Shown here piece after piece: positions 16,926 through 25,484 of a stretch of 64,000 nucleotides of DNA. Each line of letters begins with the position of its first letter. Within the stretch, counting starts at the first letter, position 1. Position numbers and translations under genes: made by a program. The notes under the pieces are model-generated. The model ran no database searches and was not told the DNA's origin. It worked only from the letters and a program-made list of their open reading frames with translations. The DNA comes from Streptomyces clavifer (GTDB lineage: Bacteria > Actinomycetota > Actinomycetes > Streptomycetales > Streptomycetaceae): contig BMWJ01000014.1 of assembly GCA_014651175.1 (NCBI GenBank), positions 112,117 to 176,116 on the forward strand. The letters run 5' to 3'.

Positions 16926-19469
16926 ATGGCGCGCGGCAAGCTTCGGATCTACCTGGGTGCGGCACCCGGCGTCGGCAAGACGCACGCGATGCTGTCCGAG
17001 GCCCACCGCCGGGTGGAGCGGGGCACCGACTGCGTCGTCGCGTTCGTCGAGCACCACGACCGGCCCCGCACCGAGGTCCTGCTGCACGGCCTGGAGCAGA
17101 TCCGCCGGCGCGACATCGAACACCGCTCCGCCGTCTTCCCCGAGATGGACGTCGACGCCGTCCTGGAACGGGCTCCGGCCGTCGCCCTCGTCGACGAGCT
17201 GGCCCACACCAACGTGCCCGGGTCCCGCAACGCCAAGCGCTGGCAGGACGTCGAGGAACTCCTGCGGGCCGGCATCGACGTCATATCCACCGTCAACATC
17301 CAGCACCTGGAGTCCCTCGGCGACGTCGTCGAGTCGATAACCGGCGTACGGCAGCAGGAGACCATCCCCGACGAGGTCGCCCGCCGGGCCGACCAGATCG
17401 AGCTCGTCGACATGTCGCCCCAGGCGCTGCGCCGGCGCATGGCCCACGGCAACATCTACCAGTCCGACAAGGTCGACGCGGCCCTGTCCAACTACTTCCG
17501 CCCCGGCAACCTCACCGCCCTGCGCGAGCTGGCCCTCCTCTGGGTCGCCGACCGCGTGGACGAGTACCTCCAGCAGTACCGCGGCGAGCACGACATCCGC
17601 ACCACCTGGCAGGCCCGCGAACGCATCGTCGTCGGACTCACGGGCGGCGCCGAGGGCCGTACGCTCATCCGCCGCGCGTCCCGGATGGCCGCCAAGGGGT
17701 CCGGCAGCGAGATCCTCGCCGTGTACATCGCCCGCAGCGACGGCCTGACCTCCGCCTCGCCCAAGGAGCTCGCCGTCCAGCGCACCCTCGTCGAGGACCT
17801 GGGCGGGACGTTCCACCACGTCATCGGCGACGACATACCCACGGCGCTCCTCGCCTTCGCCCGGGGCGTCAATGCCACCCAGGTCGTCCTCGGCTCCAGC
17901 CGGCGCAAGACCTGGCAGTACATCTACGGGCCGGGCGTCGGCGCCACCGTCGCCCGCGAGTCCGGACCCGACCTCGACGTCCACATCGTCACGCACGAGG
18001 CGGTGGCCAAGGGGCGCGGACTGCCCATCGCCCGCGGCGCCCGGCTCGGCCGCACCCGGATCATCTGGGGCTGGGCGGTGGGCGTCGGCGGGCCGGCGCT
18101 CCTGACGCTGCTCCTGCACGGCATGGAGAACGGGCCGGGGCTCGCCAACGACGTGCTGCTCTTCCTGTTCATGACCGTCACCGCGGCGCTGCTCGGCGGT
18201 CTGGCCCCCGCGCTCGCCTCCGCGGCCGTCGGCTCCATGCTCCTCAACTACTGGTTCACCCCGCCCACCCACACCCTGACCGTGCAGGACCCGGAGAACT
18301 TCGTCGCCATCGTGATCTTCTTCGCGGTCGCGGTGGCCGTCGCCTCCGTCGTGGACCTGGCGGCCCGGCGCACCCATCAGGCCGCCCGGCTGCGCGCCGA
18401 GTCGGAGATCCTCTCCGCCCTGGCCGGGAGCGTCCTGCGCGGCGAGACGGCGCTGGACGCCCTGCTGGAGCGGGTCCGGGAGACGTTCGGCATGGAGTCC
18501 GTCGCGCTGTTGGAGCGGCAGAGTGACGTCGACCCGTGGACCTGCGCCGGATCCGTGGGGCCCGCCCCGGTGGCGCGGCCCGACGACGCGGACGTGGACA
18601 TGCCCGTCGGTGACCACATGGCGCTGGCGCTGTCCGGGCGGGTACTGCCCGCCGAGGACCGCCGGGTGCTCGGCGCCTTCGCCGCGCAGGCGGCCGTCGT
18701 GCTCGACCGGCAGCGCCTGGTGGGGGAGGCGGAGGCCGCCCGACGGCTCGCCGAGGGCAACCGGATCCGGACCGCGCTGCTCGCCGCCGTCAGCCACGAC
18801 CTGCGTACGCCGCTGGCCGCCATCAAGGCCGCGGTCAGCTCCCTGCGCTCCGACGACGTCTCCTGGTCCGAGGAGGACGAGGCCGAACTCCTCGAGGGCA
18901 TCGAGGACGGTGCCGACCGGCTGGACCACCTGGTCGGCAACCTGCTCGACATGTCCCGCCTGCAGACCGGGACCGTCACCCCGCTGATCCGTGAGATCGA
19001 CCTCGACGAGGTCGTCCCGATGGCCCTGGGCGGGGTGCCGGAAGGCAGCGTAGACCTGGACATCCCCGAGACGCTGCCGATGGTCGCCGTCGACCCGGGG
19101 CTGCTGGAGCGGGCCGTCGCCAACATCGTCGAGAACGCGGTCAAGTACAGCCCCGGCGGGGAACGCGTCACCGTCGCCGCCAGCACGCTGGGCGAACGCG
19201 TCGAGCTGCGGGTGGCCGACCGCGGCCGCGGAGTCCCGGACGAGGGCAAGGAACGCATCTTCGAGCCCTTCCAGCGGTACGGCGACGCCCCGCGCGGAGC
19301 CGGAGTGGGCCTCGGCCTTGCCGTCGCCCGCGGCTTCGTGGAGTCCATGGGCGGCACCCTGGGCGCCGAGGACACCCCCGGCGGCGGCCTCACCATGGTC
19401 CTCACGCTCAGGGCCGTACCGGGACAGGTACGGGACGGCCCCGGAGCGCCGGCGCAGGTCGTCTCCTGA
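16926..19469 (+). CDS. kdpD: Sensor histidine kinase KdpD
   Basis: 847-aa turgor/K+ responsive kinase. N-terminal KdpD domain with Walker A GAAPGVGKT (residues 11-19) and VDELAHTNVPGSRN; a universal-stress-protein domain (about 230-360, with VVLGSSRRKTW); four clustered membrane helices (about 375-480); a GAF domain (about 500-600); kinase with H-box AAVSHDLRTPLA (His624), N-box NIVENAVKYS and G-box GAGVGLGLAVA. Family role: phosphorylates KdpE, which activates kdpFABC. The start chosen gives the canonical MARGKLRIYLGAAPGVGKT. No kdpFABC genes are in the window. Confidence 0.94.
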   Translation: MARGKLRIYLGAAPGVGKTHAMLSEAHRRVERGTDCVVAFVEHHDRPRTEVLLHGLEQIRRRDIEHRSAVFPEMDVDAVLERAPAVALVDELAHTNVPGSRNAKRWQDVEELLRAGIDVISTVNIQHLESLGDVVESITGVRQQETIPDEVARRADQIELVDMSPQALRRRMAHGNIYQSDKVDAALSNYFRPGNLTALRELALLWVADRVDEYLQQYRGEHDIRTTWQARERIVVGLTGGAEGRTLIRRASRMAAKGSGSEILAVYIARSDGLTSASPKELAVQRTLVEDLGGTFHHVIGDDIPTALLAFARGVNATQVVLGSSRRKTWQYIYGPGVGATVARESGPDLDVHIVTHEAVAKGRGLPIARGARLGRTRIIWGWAVGVGGPALLTLLLHGMENGPGLANDVLLFLFMTVTAALLGGLAPALASAAVGSMLLNYWFTPPTHTLTVQDPENFVAIVIFFAVAVAVASVVDLAARRTHQAARLRAESEILSALAGSVLRGETALDALLERVRETFGMESVALLERQSDVDPWTCAGSVGPAPVARPDDADVDMPVGDHMALALSGRVLPAEDRRVLGAFAAQAAVVLDRQRLVGEAEAARRLAEGNRIRTALLAAVSHDLRTPLAAIKAAVSSLRSDDVSWSEEDEAELLEGIEDGADRLDHLVGNLLDMSRLQTGTVTPLIREIDLDEVVPMALGGVPEGSVDLDIPETLPMVAVDPGLLERAVANIVENAVKYSPGGERVTVAASTLGERVELRVADRGRGVPDEGKERIFEPFQRYGDAPRGAGVGLGLAVARGFVESMGGTLGAEDTPGGGLTMVLTLRAVPGQVRDGPGAPAQVVS

Positions 19470-19527
19470 GGTCCCCGGGGCGGGAGTCCCCTCCCCCGTA
19501 CACATTCTCCGGAAAGGAAGGTCCGCG

Positions 19528-20220
19528 ATGACCCGGGTGCTTGTGGTCGACGACGAGCCGCAGATCGTTCGCGCCCTCGTGATCAATTTGAAGGCGCGCA
19601 GGTACGAGGTGGACGCCGCGCCCGACGGCGCGACCGCCCTCCAGCTCGCCGCCGCGCGCCACCCCGACGTCGTCGTCCTGGACCTCGGTCTGCCCGACAT
19701 GGACGGCGTCGAGGTGATCAGGGGGCTGCGCGGCTGGACCCGCGTACCGATCCTCGTGCTCTCCGCACGTCACACCTCCGACGAGAAGGTCGAGGCCCTG
19801 GACGCCGGGGCGGACGACTACGTCACCAAGCCCTTCGGGATGGACGAGCTCCTGGCCCGGCTGCGGGCCGCCGTGCGCCGGGCCGAACCGGTCGGCCCGG
19901 ACGGCGCCGACGACCTCGTGATCGTCGAGGCCGAGGGATTCACGGTGGACCTCGCGGCAAAGAAGGTCCACCGGGAGGGCCGCGACGTGCGGCTCACGCC
20001 CACCGAGTGGCACCTGCTGGAGGTGCTCGTCCGCAACGCGGGCCGCCTCGTCAGCCAGAAGCAGCTTCTCCAGGAGGTCTGGGGCCCGTCCTACGGCACC
20101 GAGACGAACTACCTCCGGGTCTACATGGCGCAGCTGCGCCGCAAGCTGGAGACCGACCCCGCGCACCCCCGGCACTTCGTCACCGAACCCGGCATGGGAT
20201 ACCGCTTCGAGCGCGGATGA
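19528..20220 (+). CDS. kdpE: Response regulator KdpE
   Basis: 230-aa OmpR-type regulator, partner of KdpD. Receiver: Asp8/Asp9 in VVDDEP, phosphoacceptor Asp52 in VVLDLGLPDMDG, Lys in YVTKPFG. DNA-binding winged helix: LTPTEWHLLEVLVRNAGRLVS and the C-terminal RHFVTEPGMGYRF. The start at 19528 follows GGAAAGGAAGG. It is 58 bp from kdpD in the same direction. The stop codon lies inside the first unit of a tandem repeat. Confidence 0.93.
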   Translation: MTRVLVVDDEPQIVRALVINLKARRYEVDAAPDGATALQLAAARHPDVVVLDLGLPDMDGVEVIRGLRGWTRVPILVLSARHTSDEKVEALDAGADDYVTKPFGMDELLARLRAAVRRAEPVGPDGADDLVIVEAEGFTVDLAAKKVHREGRDVRLTPTEWHLLEVLVRNAGRLVSQKQLLQEVWGPSYGTETNYLRVYMAQLRRKLETDPAHPRHFVTEPGMGYRFERG

Positions 20221-20261
20221 CCCGCTTCCCGCTCATCGGATGACCCGCTTCCCCGTTCATC
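20215..20261 (+). repeat. Tandem 23/24-bp repeat across the kdpE stop codon
   Basis: Units 20215-20237 and 20238-20261 differ by one inserted C and one substitution; both start GGATGACCCGCTTCCC. The first includes the last codon and TGA of kdpE. The second is followed by GGGGTCACC, which can pair with the unit's TGACCC and may form a weak terminator. Confidence 0.75.
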
Positions 20262-20329
20262 GGGGTCACCCGTTCGAGTGACACCCTCGGGGTCCGGCCC
20301 GTACCACAGGAGACCGGTACCCTTCGGGT

Positions 20330-20746
20330 ATGAGCGCTGTTCCCCGATTCGAGAAGGCCGGCAAGGCGGACAAGCCCTCCGGGCGCTTCCGCCGCATGCT
20401 CGACCGGCTGTCCAGCTCCCAGGAGGACCTGGAGTCCGAGGAGCTGCAGGAGGACACGCACGCGTCGGGCTGCACGCGCATCTCCGAGTGCAGCGACCGC
20501 CAGATCGTCAAGGTGGCTGGTACCTTGCGGACCGTCACCCTGCGCCCGCGCGCCGGAGTGCCCGCCCTGGAGGCGGAGCTCTTCGACGGCACCGCGCCGC
20601 TCGACGTGGTCTGGCTGGGCCGTCGTTCCATCGTCGGCATAGAACCGGGCCGTAGGATCATCGCCTCCGGCCGCGTCGCCATGAGTCACGGGCGCCGGGT
20701 GCTGTTCAACCCCACATACGAACTCCGACCGCTCGGCAAGGAGTAG
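20330..20746 (+). CDS. OB-fold nucleic-acid-binding domain protein
   Basis: 138-aa cytoplasmic protein. Residues 1-45 are basic then acidic (RFRRMLDRLSSSQEDLESEE). From about residue 60 an OB-fold pattern follows: VKVAGTLRTVTLRPRAGVPALEAELFDG, then DVVWLGRRSIVGIEPGRRI, typical of the RecG-like anticodon-binding/OB family. Conserved in actinobacteria next to the DUF3159 membrane gene; function unknown. AGGAG lies about 16 bp before the ATG. Three bases separate it from the next gene. Confidence 0.8.
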   Translation: MSAVPRFEKAGKADKPSGRFRRMLDRLSSSQEDLESEELQEDTHASGCTRISECSDRQIVKVAGTLRTVTLRPRAGVPALEAELFDGTAPLDVVWLGRRSIVGIEPGRRIIASGRVAMSHGRRVLFNPTYELRPLGKE

Positions 20747-20749
20747 CCG

Positions 20750-21520
20750 GTGACGTCTCTCGACAAGCCGACACCCGACATGGACCACCCCCAGCGCACC
20801 GACCAGCAGGACGCCGAGGCGAAGGCGGTCACCGAAGCCGCGCTCTTCGAGGCCTTCGGCGGCGTGCGCGGGATGGTGGAGACAGTCCTGCCCGGGCTGC
20901 TCTTCGTCACGATCTTCACCATCAAGAAGGACCTCGGGACCTCGGCCATCGCCGCACTGGCGGTGTCCCTGGCCCTCGTCGTCGTGCGGCTGATCCGCAA
21001 GGACACCGTCAAGCACGCCTTCAGCGGCGTCTTCGGCGTCGCCTTCGGTGTGGTCTTCGCGAAGATGACGGGCAACGCCAAGGACTTCTACCTGCCGGGC
21101 ATGCTCTACACGCTCGGCCTGGCGGTGGCCTATCTGGGCACGACCCTCGCCGGGGTGCCGCTGATCGGCCTGATCCTCGGCCCGGTCTTCAAGGAGAACC
21201 TCTCCTGGCGCACCAGGAACCCGGGGCGCAAGAAGGCCTACGCCAAGGCCAGTTACGCGTGGGGTCTGATCCTGCTCGCCAAGTGCGCGATCCTCTTCCC
21301 GCTGTACTGGTGGGCCGACACCACGCAGCTCGGCTGGGTGCTGGTCTCGCTGAAGATCCCGCCGTTCCTGCTGGCGGTCTACCTGACCTGGGTCTTCCTC
21401 GCCAAGGCACCGCCGCCCATCGACGTGTTCGCGGAGATGGAGGCGGAGGAGGAGGCCGAGAAGGCCCGCAAGGCCGCGCAGAGTGCCCGGGCGGCCGAAG
21501 TCCGCGACTACGACGCCTGA
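20750..21520 (+). CDS. DUF3159 membrane protein
   Basis: 256-aa integral membrane protein with about five hydrophobic segments between residues 45 and 215, beginning AFGGVRGMVETVLPGLLFV, the family's signature. The C-terminal 35 residues are charged and coiled-coil-like (EMEAEEEAEKARKAAQ). Family function unknown, structurally reminiscent of small septation or transport proteins. GTG start three bases after the OB-fold gene, so co-translated. The neighbouring TrkA genes suggest a link with ion homeostasis (inference). Confidence 0.85.
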   Translation: MTSLDKPTPDMDHPQRTDQQDAEAKAVTEAALFEAFGGVRGMVETVLPGLLFVTIFTIKKDLGTSAIAALAVSLALVVVRLIRKDTVKHAFSGVFGVAFGVVFAKMTGNAKDFYLPGMLYTLGLAVAYLGTTLAGVPLIGLILGPVFKENLSWRTRNPGRKKAYAKASYAWGLILLAKCAILFPLYWWADTTQLGWVLVSLKIPPFLLAVYLTWVFLAKAPPPIDVFAEMEAEEEAEKARKAAQSARAAEVRDYDA

Positions 21521-21575
21521 CGGCGGCCACCGCGCCGGCACACGGCAGGACGGCAGCCACCGCGCCGGCACACGT
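21521..21575 (+). repeat. Direct repeat, 25 bp at 30-bp period
   Basis: Units 21521-21545 and 21551-21575 (CGGCGGCCACCGCGCCGGCA onward) differ at two positions. They fill the gap between the DUF3159 stop and the terminator. No function is evident. Confidence 0.7.
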
Positions 21576-21591
21576 CGGCACGCGGACAGCG

Positions 21592-21630
21592 GAGGGGCCC
21601 GGAACCGTGACACACGGTTCCGGGCCCCTC
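21592..21630. terminator. 18-bp perfect stem terminator
   Basis: Arms 21592-21609 and 21613-21630 pair perfectly around a three-base loop (ACA; the terminal pairs probably open). It sits between the convergent DUF3159 and trkA genes. Confidence 0.85.
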
Positions 21631-21643
21631 GCCGTGTCCCGTC

Positions 21644-22321
21644 TCAGCTGTCCGCGGGATCGCGGCGGACCGACAGCAGGTCCTCCAGCTGTTCCTCGCG
21701 CGCCTGGGCGGCCACGAACAGCAGCTCGTCGCCGGCCTCCAGGGTCTCCTCGGGGCTCGGCGTCAGGACGCGCGTACCCCGGATGATGGTGACCAGCGAG
21801 GTGTCCTCGGGCCAGGCCACATCGCCGATCCGGGTACCGGCCAGGGCCGACTCCGGGGGCAGCGTCAGCTCGACCAGGTTGGCGTCGCCGTGGCTGAAGC
21901 GCAGCAGCCGGACGAGATCGCCGACGCTCACGGCCTCCTCGACCAGGGCGGACATGAGACGCGGCGTGGAGACCGCGACGTCCACCCCCCACGACTCGTT
22001 GAACAACCATTCGTTCTTCGGGTTGTTCACCCGGGCGACCACCCGCGGAACGCCGTACTCGGTCTTCGCGAGCAGCGAGACGACCAGGTTGACCTTGTCG
22101 TCCCCGGTCGCGGCGATCACGACGTTGCACCGCTGCAGCGCCGCCTCGTCGAGCGAGGTGATCTCACAGGCGTCCGCGAGCAGCCATTCGGCCATCGGGA
22201 CCCGCTCCACCGAGATGGCGGTCGGCGCCTTGTCGATCAGCAGCACCTCGTGCCCGTTCTCCAGGAGCTCGGCAGCGATGGAACGGCCCACCGCACCCGC
22301 CCCGGCAATCGACACGCGCAT
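21644..22321 (-). CDS. TrkA-type potassium channel regulatory protein (second copy)
   Basis: 225-aa RCK protein: an N-terminal Rossmann domain (MRVSIAGAGAVGRSIAAELL, residues 1-19, binding NAD or a nucleotide) and a C-terminal RCK_C domain (about 135-215, VELTLPPESALAGTRIGDV). Such subunits gate K+ uptake channels from the cytoplasm. It overlaps the stop of the upstream trkA copy by one base (TGATG), so they are coupled and probably form a heteromeric regulator, as with paired CeoB/CeoC-like proteins in other actinobacteria. Confidence 0.88.
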   Translation of the reverse strand: MRVSIAGAGAVGRSIAAELLENGHEVLLIDKAPTAISVERVPMAEWLLADACEITSLDEAALQRCNVVIAATGDDKVNLVVSLLAKTEYGVPRVVARVNNPKNEWLFNESWGVDVAVSTPRLMSALVEEAVSVGDLVRLLRFSHGDANLVELTLPPESALAGTRIGDVAWPEDTSLVTIIRGTRVLTPSPEETLEAGDELLFVAAQAREEQLEDLLSVRRDPADS

Positions 22322-22989
22322 CAGTGACCGCCCTCCTCAGGACCTTCGGCAAAGGCCTCCTCGACCTTCGCGATCTCGTCCGTCCGCATCATCACGTGGA
22401 CGAGGTCGCCCTCCTGCAGCACCGTCTGCGACGTCGGCAGTATGGCCTCGCCCAACCGGGTGAGGAAGGCGACGCGAACGCCCGTCTCCTCCTGCAGCGT
22501 GCTGATCTTGTGGCCGATCCAGGACGGCGTCGTGTGCACCTCCGCGAGCTGCACACCTCCGCTCGGGTCGCGCCACAGCGGTTCGGCGCCCGACGGCAGC
22601 AGCCGCCGCAGCATCTGGTCCGCGGTCCAGCGCACCGTCGCGACGGTGGGAATGCCGAGACGCTGGTAGACCTCGGCACGCCGGGGGTCGTAGATGCGGG
22701 CGGCGACGTTGTCGATGGAGAACATCTCGCGGGCCACCCGGGCCGCGATGATGTTGGAGTTGTCACCGCTGCTCACCGCGGCGAACGCCCCCGCCTCCTC
22801 GATCCCGGCCTCGCGCAGGGTGTCCTGGTCGAAACCGACCCCGTTGACCCGCCGGCCGCCGAACCCGGCACCGAGACGGCGGAACGCCGTGGGGTCCTGG
22901 TCGATCACGGCGACCGTGTGTCCCTGCTGCTCCAGGGTCTGTGCGAGAGCGGCGCCGACACGCCCGCAGCCCATGATGACGATGTGCAC
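22321..22989 (-). CDS. TrkA-type potassium channel regulatory protein (first copy)
   Basis: 222-aa RCK protein starting MHIVIMGCGRVGAALAQTL, a Rossmann nucleotide-binding motif, with a conserved middle (IAARVAREMFSIDNVAARIYDPRR) and a C-terminal RCK_C domain from about residue 140. It heads the two-gene operon. The upstream 345 bp are shared with the divergent KimA-like permease. No Trk/Ktr channel gene is nearby, so the partner is either encoded elsewhere or is the permease itself (inference). Confidence 0.88.
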   Translation of the reverse strand: MHIVIMGCGRVGAALAQTLEQQGHTVAVIDQDPTAFRRLGAGFGGRRVNGVGFDQDTLREAGIEEAGAFAAVSSGDNSNIIAARVAREMFSIDNVAARIYDPRRAEVYQRLGIPTVATVRWTADQMLRRLLPSGAEPLWRDPSGGVQLAEVHTTPSWIGHKISTLQEETGVRVAFLTRLGEAILPTSQTVLQEGDLVHVMMRTDEIAKVEEAFAEGPEEGGH

Positions 22990-23334
22990 CGTGCGCCTAC
23001 CTCGCCGTCCTGGTCGTCCGGATGACCTGCGAAAACACCCTGCTCACACTTCTTCCTCCGCTTGCGGGGCAGACCGATGGGGCAATGACCCCCGGCGTCG
23101 CCCGGGGATGAGCTTATGCGGCCGGGCATCCGCCGCCTCATCCGAGTGTGCGCATCCCCCGCGGCATCGGGCAAAGGGGGGCCCGGGAGGGGGCCACCGC
23201 CCGCTCGGCCCGCAAGGATTTCGTTAAGGATTCCATGGACTTTCGCGGTCGGCGCGGGTAAATATGAAGGTTTTCCCGCTCCTGAGCGGGTGGTGCCTCG
23301 GTAGCCCGTCACGCCAGCGCTTACGATCCTCAGC
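22990..23334. promoter_or_regulatory. Divergent promoter region, trkA pair / KimA-like gene
   Basis: 345 bp without genes. On the right, TTACGAT at 23319-23326 ends about ten bases before the GTG of the permease, so a leaderless transcript is possible. I searched by eye for the conserved c-di-AMP (ydaO-type) riboswitch blocks, which control K+ genes in many bacteria, and did not see them. A G-rich run lies at 23175-23195. Confidence 0.35.
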
Positions 23335-25383
23335 GTGTCCAAACTGACCGACCTGCCCAAACGGATCCTGATCGGCCGGGCGCTGCGCAGCGACAAGCTG
23401 GGGGAAACACTCCTCCCCAAGCGCATCGCGCTGCCCGTCTTCGCGTCCGACCCGCTGTCCTCGGTGGCGTACGCACCCGGTGAAGTCCTCCTCGTGCTGT
23501 CCGTCGCGGGTGTGTCGGCGTACCACTTCAGCCCCTGGATCGCGGCCGCCGTCGTGGTCCTCATGTTCACCGTCGTCGCCTCCTACCGGCAGAACGTGCG
23601 CGCCTACCCGAGCGGTGGCGGGGACTACGAGGTCGCCACCACCAACCTCGGGCCGAGGGCCGGTCTGACCGTCGCCAGCGCCCTCCTCGTCGACTACGTC
23701 CTCACCGTCGCCGTGTCCATCGCCTCCGGGGTGGAGAACCTCGGCTCCGCGATCCCCTTCGTCGTCGAACACAAGACGTTCTTCGCGATCGGGGCCATCG
23801 TGCTGCTGACGCTGATGAACCTGCGCGGTGTGAAGGAGTCCGGCAAGCTCTTCGCCATCCCGACGTACCTGTTCGTGGCCGGGGTCTTCCTCATGATCCT
23901 CTGGGGCGCGTTCCGGGGGCTGGTCCTCGGCGAGACGATGCACGCACCGACCTCGGACTACGAGATCAGGCCCGAGCACCAGGGGCTGGCCGGTTTCGCC
24001 CTCGTCTTCCTGCTCCTGCGGGCCTTCTCCTCCGGTTGCGCCGCGCTCACCGGCGTCGAGGCGATCAGCAACGGCGTGCCCGCCTTCCGCAAGCCGAAGA
24101 GCAGGAACGCGGCCACCACCCTCGCCGCGATGGGCCTGCTGGCCACCACCATGTTCTGCGGCATCATCGGCCTGGCCATGGCCACCGACGTCAAGATGGC
24201 CGAGAACCCCGCGAAGGACCTCATCCACAACGGCGCAGCGGTCGGCACGGGCTTCGTCCAGGACCCGGTGATCTCGCAGGTCGCCGCGGCGGTCTTCGGT
24301 GACGGCACCTTCTTCTTCGTGGTGCTGGCCGCGGCCACCGCCCTCGTGCTCTTCCTCGCCGCGAACACCGCGTACAACGGCTTCCCGCTGCTCGGCTCGA
24401 TCCTGGCCCAGGACCGCTACCTGCCGCGTCAGCTGCACACCCGCGGCGACCGGCTGGCCTTCTCCAACGGCATCGTGCTGCTGGCCGGAGCCGCGATCCT
24501 CCTCGTCTGGATCTACGGGGCCGACTCGACCCGGCTCATCCAGCTCTACATCGTCGGCGTCTTCGTCTCCTTCACGCTCAGCCAGACCGGCATGGTGCGG
24601 CACTGGAACCGTCACCTGCGCAGCGAGCGGGACCCGGCCGCGCGGCGGCACATGGTCCGCTCGCGGGCGATCAACACCTTCGGGGCGTTCTTCACCGGCC
24701 TGGTGCTCGTCGTCGTCCTGGCCACCAAATTCACCCACGGGGCCTGGGTCGCGCTGCTCGGCATGGTGATCTTCTACGGCACGATGACGGCGATCCGTAA
24801 GCACTACGACCGGGTCGCCGAGGAGATCGCGGCGACCGACGCCCCGACCGACGACACCGTGCGACCCTCGCGGGTCCACTCGATCGTCCTGGTCTCCAAG
24901 CTCCACCGGCCCACGCTGCGCGCGCTCGCGTACGCCAAGCTGGTGCGCTCGGACCAGCTGGAGGCGCTCTCCATCAGCGTCGACCACACCGAGACCAAGG
25001 CGCTGAAGGACGAGTGGGAGCGGCGCGGCATCGACATCCCGCTGAAGATCCTCGACTCGCCCTACCGCGAGGTGACCCGGCCGGTCATCGAGTACGTGAA
25101 GGGCCTGCGGAAGGACCGGCCGCGCACGGTGATCAGCGTCTACATCCCCGAGTACGTCGTGGGTCACTGGTACGAACACCTGCTGCACAACCAGAGCGCC
25201 CTGCGGCTCAAGGGACGACTGCTGTTCACCCCGGGTGTGATGGTGACCTCCGTGCCGTACCAGCTGGAGTCCTCGGAGGCCGCGAAGCTGCGGGCCAGGA
25301 AGCGCGCCGACTGGACCGCACCCGGGTCGGTCCGCCGCGGCCCCGTGGAGCGGCGGCACAAGGAACACGGCAACCGGCGCTGA
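23335..25383 (+). CDS. APC-superfamily permease, KimA-like potassium importer
   Basis: 682-aa protein. N-terminal about 480 residues have some 12 membrane helices; the opening LPVFASDPLSSVAYAPGEVLLVL is the signature of the KimA branch of the APC superfamily, whose Bacillus subtilis member is a high-affinity K+ importer regulated by c-di-AMP. A cytoplasmic tail of about 170 residues (from HSIVLVSKLHRPTLRALAYAKL) resembles the KimA universal-stress-like domain. Many databases call these amino-acid permeases. Adjacent divergent TrkA genes and KdpDE support the potassium role, which remains inference. GTG start; no strong ribosome site. Confidence 0.75.
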   Translation: MSKLTDLPKRILIGRALRSDKLGETLLPKRIALPVFASDPLSSVAYAPGEVLLVLSVAGVSAYHFSPWIAAAVVVLMFTVVASYRQNVRAYPSGGGDYEVATTNLGPRAGLTVASALLVDYVLTVAVSIASGVENLGSAIPFVVEHKTFFAIGAIVLLTLMNLRGVKESGKLFAIPTYLFVAGVFLMILWGAFRGLVLGETMHAPTSDYEIRPEHQGLAGFALVFLLLRAFSSGCAALTGVEAISNGVPAFRKPKSRNAATTLAAMGLLATTMFCGIIGLAMATDVKMAENPAKDLIHNGAAVGTGFVQDPVISQVAAAVFGDGTFFFVVLAAATALVLFLAANTAYNGFPLLGSILAQDRYLPRQLHTRGDRLAFSNGIVLLAGAAILLVWIYGADSTRLIQLYIVGVFVSFTLSQTGMVRHWNRHLRSERDPAARRHMVRSRAINTFGAFFTGLVLVVVLATKFTHGAWVALLGMVIFYGTMTAIRKHYDRVAEEIAATDAPTDDTVRPSRVHSIVLVSKLHRPTLRALAYAKLVRSDQLEALSISVDHTETKALKDEWERRGIDIPLKILDSPYREVTRPVIEYVKGLRKDRPRTVISVYIPEYVVGHWYEHLLHNQSALRLKGRLLFTPGVMVTSVPYQLESSEAAKLRARKRADWTAPGSVRRGPVERRHKEHGNRR

Positions 25384-25484
25384 CCGGGCACACCCCGCAT
25401 GTGGTGAGCGGCCGGCCGGCATCCACGTAGACTCGTGGGTTGTTGTCCGGCCGCTTTCCCTTTGATCTCTGGAGCCACCCCCTC

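Noticed and set aside
16815-19700. 961-codon open frame opposite kdpD/kdpE
   Set aside because: Shadow frame; both real genes on the plus strand have full motif sets and ribosome sites.
22990-23334. Possible c-di-AMP riboswitch before the KimA-like gene
   Set aside because: Looked for because of the gene's family; the conserved GGGGA and GGGUGAAU-type blocks of that riboswitch are not visible.
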